Below, in pieces: positions 63,598-64,000 of a stretch of 64,000 nt of DNA (positions within the stretch are counted from its first letter, which is position 1; every line of letters starts with the position of its first letter). The notes under the pieces are model-generated. The model had not been told where the DNA came from. It saw only the letters and a program-made list of their open reading frames with translations, and did no database searches. The position numbers were made by a program, and so were the translations under genes. The DNA lies in NCBI RefSeq assembly GCF_003350325.1, contig NZ_QLYZ01000004.1, forward strand, positions 1 through 64,000, given 5' to 3'. The DNA is from Vibrio rhodolitus (lineage in GTDB: Bacteria > Pseudomonadota > Gammaproteobacteria > Enterobacterales > Vibrionaceae).

Positions 63598-64000
63598 ATT
63601 ACCAAGATCTTATCAAAATCTTTAATGACACTTTTTACACCAGCTTTAATACCAAGTTAGAGCTTGGGGGTGATGAGCCAATCTACCTGCCTGCCGATGA
63701 CCAGTTTGATTATCACCGCATTATTTTTGCCCGAGGTTTCTACGCGTCAGCGTTACATGAGATTGCGCACTGGTGTGTCGCCGGTCCTGAGCGTCGCTTG
63801 TTGGAAGATTTTGGTTACTGGTATGAGCCTGATGGTCGCACTGCGCAAGTTCAAGCCGAGTTTGAGAAAGTTGAAATTCGCCCACAAGCTTATGAATGGA
63901 TTTTAGCCTTGAGTGCTGGTTTTCCATTTAATGTTAGTTGCGACAATCTTAATGGCGATTTTGAGCCAGACCGCTTAGCATTTATGGGTAAAGTCCACGC
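63598..64000 (+). CDS. epmC: Elongation factor P hydroxylase EpmC (partial, runs off window)
   Basis: The first 134 codons of a YfcM/EpmC protein, which hydroxylates the beta-lysylated lysine of EF-P. It begins MTHDYQDLIKIFNDTFYTSF. The metal-binding HEIAHWC motif (about 57) is preceded by HRIIFARGFYASAL. The C-terminus is cut by the window end, with no internal stop seen. Near aroC as in E. coli. Confidence 0.92.

Overview
The window looks like chromosome I of a Vibrio (Vibrionaceae). The evidence is the sodium-type polar-flagellar stator pomAB, the FlrA/FlrB/FlrC regulatory cascade, three tandem flagellin genes followed by flaG-fliD-flaI-fliS, and a housekeeping gene order shared with other gammaproteobacteria (truC-yqcC, dxs-ispA-xseB, gcvA-ygdD-rlmM, xni, ppnN, queF-syd, smrB/prmB-aroC). 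I cannot name the species from sequence alone.

Layout. Positions 1-241 hold the end of an IS3-family insertion sequence, cut by the window edge. Positions 257-2350 are accessory or poorly conserved: tandem hairpin repeats, a heptanucleotide array, a small DNA-binding-like protein and a GNAT acetyltransferase. Positions 2.0-24.6 kb are mostly housekeeping: pseudouridylation (truC), isoprenoid precursors (dxs, ispA), exonuclease VII small subunit (xseB), the flagellar stator (pomAB), thiI, the gcvA regulator with a divergent GcvB small RNA, rlmM, xni, ppnN, two GGDEF-type proteins, queF and syd. Positions 24.8-29.4 kb carry a compact operon of TonB-dependent receptor, YfiR-like periplasmic protein and membrane diguanylate cyclase. 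Positions 29.4-34.6 kb hold dapE, an M15 peptidase, an ArsC-like protein, several small DUF proteins and a Dyp-type peroxidase.

Positions 34.6-59.5 kb are one continuous polar flagellar locus: three flagellins, flaG, fliD, flaI, fliS, flrA, flrBC, fliEFGHIJ, fliKLMNOPQR and flhB. Promoter motifs read directly from the sequence fit the known Vibrio hierarchy. Sigma-54 (-24/-12) motifs precede flrBC, fliE and fliK, and sigma-28 motifs precede pomA and each flagellin. FlrA with sigma-54 would switch on flrBC, FlrBC with sigma-54 the basal body and export apparatus, and FliA the filament and motor. Positions 59.5-64.0 kb hold smrB/prmB, aroC, a TRIC-type channel and a truncated epmC.

The main non-genic structure is a set of three 7-bp tandem arrays (457-542, 15796-15844, 59618-59715). 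All are intergenic, and all lie 31-66 bp beyond the stop codon of a minus-strand gene. Their units are related (TAATCCG, GAGAATT/GAGGATT, TTATCCG). The first adjoins a 60-bp-period tandem repeat of small hairpins. The most interesting coding system is the receptor-YfiR-diguanylate cyclase operon, which looks like an outer-membrane-to-cytoplasm c-di-GMP signalling relay.
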